Below are positions 34,796 to 37,954 of a DNA stretch of 37,954 nt, piece after piece (position 1 is the stretch's first letter; each line of letters starts with the position of its first letter). Below the pieces are notes generated by a model. It did no database searches. It saw nothing but the letters and a program-made list of their open reading frames with translations, and was not told where the DNA came from. The translations under genes were made by a program, and so were the position numbers. Source of the DNA: Methylococcales bacterium (GTDB taxonomy: Bacteria; Pseudomonadota; Gammaproteobacteria; Methylococcales; Methylomonadaceae); contig JAQURG010000033.1 in the NCBI GenBank assembly GCA_028715725.1, positions 1 through 37,954 on the forward strand. The letters are read 5' to 3'.

Positions 34796-37450
34796 ATGCG
34801 GAACCTGAAGTTTTTACCCGCGTTGATTGGAGCGACACTTGTTATCGCTGTCATTTTATATGTGGCCTTATATTTTATATTTCTTGATCTATTTGTTGAT
34901 TTATGGTGGTACGAATCATTAAAGCTTGAAACTTACTTCTGGCTAAGACTGCTTTACAAATTTTTTCTTTCCGGTGGAGTCACGTTGGCATTCTTCGCCA
35001 TCTTCTTTTTTCACTTCTGGATCGCGTCGCGTTACTTAGGTCTGAACCCGCCGGATGAGGTTCTTGATAATTCAGACAAACGCCGTCGATTTCAGCGCTT
35101 TGCCGATGTTTTCATGAATGGGTCAGTTAAAATTTACACGCCAATATCGTTGGCGCTGGCCATATTTATCGCCATACCCTTTTATACCCAATGGGAAGCT
35201 TCGTTACTTTATTTTTTCGGTAGTGATTCAGGCGTAAAAGAACCGGTTTATGGAAATGATGTCAGTTTTTATATGCTGTCTTATCCGATATACATGCTGA
35301 TTCAGAAAGAGTTGCTGATAACCGCCATTTTAATTTTTTCCACGGTCGGAATTCTGTACTGGCTGGAGCATATTCTCGTACCCGATCAGAGCAAAGAATT
35401 TCCCTTGGGCGCTAAAATTCATTTAACTATTCTAATTGGATTTGTTGTCGCGTTTGTGGTTTGGGGATTCATGCTGCACCGGTTTACGCTGCTTTATACG
35501 GGCACGCACGAGCCGATATTTTATGGCCCCGGATTTGTAGAAATTCGTTATAAGCTACCGCTTATATGGCTGGGAATAGTGACCTTTCTGGCAACTGCAG
35601 TCACCGCTGTTCTGTTTATTTTTTCCGAAAAGCATCGAATTAAAACGCCGTTTTTAATATCCCTTGTCATTTTTTTGTGCGTATTAGCTCTGCCGAAGGT
35701 TCAGTTTATACCTGACCTGATCCAGAGATTTATCGTTAATCCCAATCCTGTCAAGTCCAATGCTCCGTTTATTCAACACAATATCGACGCGACGCTGGAT
35801 GCTTATGATTTAACAAATATCAAGACAATAGACTTGACCATCAAGCTGGATGCAACAAAGGATATAAATACCTGGGGCACTCAGAGACGTTTTGAAAATA
35901 TACCTGTATGGGATAGAGAATACCTCATCGATAGCTATAAGCAATTGCAGGAAATAAGGCCTTATTACAAGATCCTGTCTGTCGACGAGGATCGCTACTT
36001 TATTCTCGACCATATCCGCCAGGTTAATCTGGCAGCCAGAGAAATCGATATCTCAAAGCTGCCGTCTGAAGCTCAAAACTGGGAAAATACTCACTTGCGT
36101 TACACACACGGCTATGGCGCTATCGCAACACCTGCGGCTCAGGATGCCGATAAACCGCTGATCTGGTATTTACGTGACTTAAGCCTGTATTCGGACGTTG
36201 GCCTTAGCGTGAATAATCCTGATATTTATTACGGCCAAGGGCGATACGGCTATGCCATTGTTCCTAATAAGCTCAACATTGTAGGCATCAAGGGCGCCGA
36301 TTTAGATGTAGAGAAAAGTTATACAGGTCATGGTGGCATACCGATAGCCTCCGTGTTCAGAAAATCACTACTTTCGATTTATCTGAATGACGAAAAAATA
36401 TTTTTTTCAACCAATATTTCCGACCAGAGCAAGCTCAAGATACGCAGAAATATCGTTGAACGCGTCACTACCCTGACCCCGTTCCTCCATCTGGATAAAG
36501 ACCCTTATCTGGTTATCGCCAAGGACAAGCTTTACTGGATAATGGATGCCTATACTTTATCCAATCGGTATCCGGTCTCCAAGCCTGCCGATGATGATTA
36601 TCTGGAAGGTCACCAACAATTCAACTATATCCGCAATTCCGTAAAAGTTATTGTTGATGCCTATGACGGCGATGTCGAGTATTACATTGCCGACCCATCA
36701 GATGCAATTATTCAGGCATATTCCAGCGCCTATCCCGGCTTATTCAAGCACCTGGATGAAATGTCGCCGGAATTACGCAAACACTTGCGTTATCCGCGTG
36801 ATCTTTATTATATGCAGATGAAAGTGTATGCAAAATACCATCAGCGTAATCCTGCCTTATTTTACGAACAGGCCGAAACCTGGCAGTTTGCCAATGTTCG
36901 AAACCAGCCGGTATTGCCTTATTATCAAACTATGGACTTTGGGAACTGCGATAACAGGGAGGAATTTGTCATGATTAACCCGATGACGCCTGTTAACCGG
37001 GATAACCTCAGCATGATAGGAATGGCGGGCATATTAGATAAATCAAATTGCACCCTGGATTATAAACCCGGCATTACCGTTTACAAGTTCGCCAAAGATG
37101 TTCAGGTCAATGGACCAGCGCAGGTTGAGGCACTGATTCACCAGGACCCGATTATTTCCGAACAATTTTCATTATGGGATCAAAAAGGTTCGCGTATCAA
37201 AATGGGGCGCATGATAATCCTGCCCATCGGCAATTCCATACTCTATGTACAACCCGTTTACATGATCTCCACGTTAACAAAAATACCCGAATTAGTTCGG
37301 GTAATTGTGTCAATTGGAAATGAGGTTGTTATGGACAAAACCTTATGGTCAGCCTTCAATCGTTTAAAACAAACTTACCTTAAGGGGGCTGCTAATAGCG
37401 AGGGTGCAGAAACGCCTAAAGCAATTATTGATAATCCAGTACAAGATTAA
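34796..37450 (+). CDS. UPF0182 family membrane protein
   Basis: This 884-residue protein has about seven membrane segments in its first 310 residues. The opening FLPALIGATLVIAVILYVALYFIFLDLFVDLWWYESL is diagnostic. The rest is a large soluble part with conserved blocks such as SYKQLQEIRPYYKILSVDEDRYFI, THGYGAIATPAAQD, YYIADPSDAIIQAYSSAYPGLF, LRYPRDLYYMQMKVYAKYHQRNPALFYEQAE, and PVYMISTLTKIPEL. This is the UPF0182/COG1615 family; its function is not established to my knowledge. Length is near the family's usual 900. It ends just before a hairpin that separates it from a convergent small gene. Confidence 0.93.
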   Translation: MRNLKFLPALIGATLVIAVILYVALYFIFLDLFVDLWWYESLKLETYFWLRLLYKFFLSGGVTLAFFAIFFFHFWIASRYLGLNPPDEVLDNSDKRRRFQRFADVFMNGSVKIYTPISLALAIFIAIPFYTQWEASLLYFFGSDSGVKEPVYGNDVSFYMLSYPIYMLIQKELLITAILIFSTVGILYWLEHILVPDQSKEFPLGAKIHLTILIGFVVAFVVWGFMLHRFTLLYTGTHEPIFYGPGFVEIRYKLPLIWLGIVTFLATAVTAVLFIFSEKHRIKTPFLISLVIFLCVLALPKVQFIPDLIQRFIVNPNPVKSNAPFIQHNIDATLDAYDLTNIKTIDLTIKLDATKDINTWGTQRRFENIPVWDREYLIDSYKQLQEIRPYYKILSVDEDRYFILDHIRQVNLAAREIDISKLPSEAQNWENTHLRYTHGYGAIATPAAQDADKPLIWYLRDLSLYSDVGLSVNNPDIYYGQGRYGYAIVPNKLNIVGIKGADLDVEKSYTGHGGIPIASVFRKSLLSIYLNDEKIFFSTNISDQSKLKIRRNIVERVTTLTPFLHLDKDPYLVIAKDKLYWIMDAYTLSNRYPVSKPADDDYLEGHQQFNYIRNSVKVIVDAYDGDVEYYIADPSDAIIQAYSSAYPGLFKHLDEMSPELRKHLRYPRDLYYMQMKVYAKYHQRNPALFYEQAETWQFANVRNQPVLPYYQTMDFGNCDNREEFVMINPMTPVNRDNLSMIGMAGILDKSNCTLDYKPGITVYKFAKDVQVNGPAQVEALIHQDPIISEQFSLWDQKGSRIKMGRMIILPIGNSILYVQPVYMISTLTKIPELVRVIVSIGNEVVMDKTLWSAFNRLKQTYLKGAANSEGAETPKAIIDNPVQD

Positions 37451-37527
37451 GGCGGCGCAACAGATAGAGAGCGATTAATGCGGTCGGATTCAGCCGCCGG
37501 ATACGTAAAATACTAAATCCAGGAGTA

Positions 37528-37559
37528 CGAGAGCTAACGGGCAATTCCGTTACCTCTCG
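37528..37559. terminator. Hairpin between convergent genes
   Basis: cgagag and ctctcg (37528-37533, 37554-37559) enclose taacgg/ccgtta across a C-C mismatch and a 6-base loop. No clear U-run follows on either strand, so its role as a terminator is only suggested by its place between two gene ends. Confidence 0.4.
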
Positions 37560-37584
37560 CAACCCAAATTTATCAGACAATTAT

Positions 37585-37785
37585 TTATCCACCTCTCTCT
37601 CTGCGAAGATACTCAATTTTTTCGCGATGCTTAGCCCGGAATGCATCCCTTTCTTCCTTGGTTTTCATACTGTCCAGTTTCAGTAAATAATTACAACGCT
37701 CCTGTTCGGTCATAAAACCGGCACCGTAGATATGGGAATAAACAGGCACATCACCAACTTTACCCGTTAATTTTTCAATAGTCAC
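37585..37785 (-). CDS. Small protein of unknown function
   Basis: This 66-residue soluble protein starts at GTG 37785 with AGAGGAG about eight bases upstream. It reads MTIEKLTGKVGDVPVYSHIYG, then MTEQERCNYLLKLDSMKTKEERDAFRAKHREKI, so a short N-terminal strand region is followed by a charged helix with one cysteine. I do not recognise it. The good ribosome site supports a real gene; the function cannot be stated. Confidence 0.6.
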   Translation of the reverse strand: MTIEKLTGKVGDVPVYSHIYGAGFMTEQERCNYLLKLDSMKTKEERDAFRAKHREKIEYLRRERGG

Positions 37786-37954
37786 TAAAAAACTCCTCTT
37801 GTTGTTGCGTTTCTATGGATAGAGCTATTCACTACCGTACACTTTTTGAAAGAGTACTTGTGCACTTCACAAAGATGAGTTGTATTGAGTAGGATGCTGG
37901 ATTTTGTTAATTCATAGACTAGCCAATGAGACTGTATAAACAAATTCACACCCG

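Overview
The window reads as chromosomal DNA of a gammaproteobacterium. The conserved mutY-yggX pair, the Wzm/Wzt-type export operon, RlpA and the AsmA-type protein point that way. A methanotroph-like member of the Methylococcales is my best guess, from gene flavour alone. Most genes after about 15.9 kb are intact. The first 15 kb mix intact genes with an unusual number of broken ones.

Layout. (1) 1-0.8 kb: the C-terminal tail of an IS6-like transposase, a run of four hairpins, and a frameshifted membrane-protein remnant. (2) 0.9-7.7 kb, minus strand: a tightly overlapping polysaccharide (O-antigen-like) operon in the order wzm, wzt, coiled-coil methyltransferase, triple-domain glycosyltransferase. 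The methyltransferase coiled coil contains a 105-bp (35-residue) tandem repeat. (3) 7.9-12.8 kb: a conflict/immunity-type cluster of a patatin-like phospholipase, a TIR-like protein with a partial TRAFs-binding-type region, a SLATT/DUF4231 two-TM protein, and a TIR-like/TPR/SLOG-like protein. Each appears damaged: a frameshift, a probable 3' truncation, an amber stop, and two +1 slips in G runs, respectively. (4) 12.9-16.4 kb, minus strand: stress genes (trxC, hpf/raiA-like, host-attachment family, a broken hsp20, a small membrane protein, an intact hsp20 behind a good sigma-32 promoter), interleaved with palindromic repeats. (5) 16.7-25.6 kb, plus strand: CheB-CheR-PAS protein, PAS histidine kinase, FixJ-like regulator, DUF2934 protein, a stand-alone M41-like metallopeptidase, and FtsH. 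(6) 26.1-37.8 kb: envelope and housekeeping genes (L,D-transpeptidase with SPOR, RlpA, AP2-repeat protein, 2-Cys peroxiredoxin, small membrane protein, AsmA-like, MutY, YggX, UPF0182), with one 700-bp gene-poor gap.

How they fit together. Region 2 would make, cap and export a surface glycan. Region 3 looks like a decayed or switched-off abortive-infection module. Regions 4 and 5 together resemble a protein-quality-control and dormancy cluster (small heat shock proteins, thioredoxin, ribosome hibernation, FtsH plus an FtsH-like peptidase) next to a sensory phosphorelay. The most interesting items are the decayed patatin/TIR/SLATT/SLOG cluster, the DNA-level repeat in the putative chain-length ruler, the lone M41-like protein beside FtsH, and a pair of distant palindromic elements whose paired arms have co-varied.
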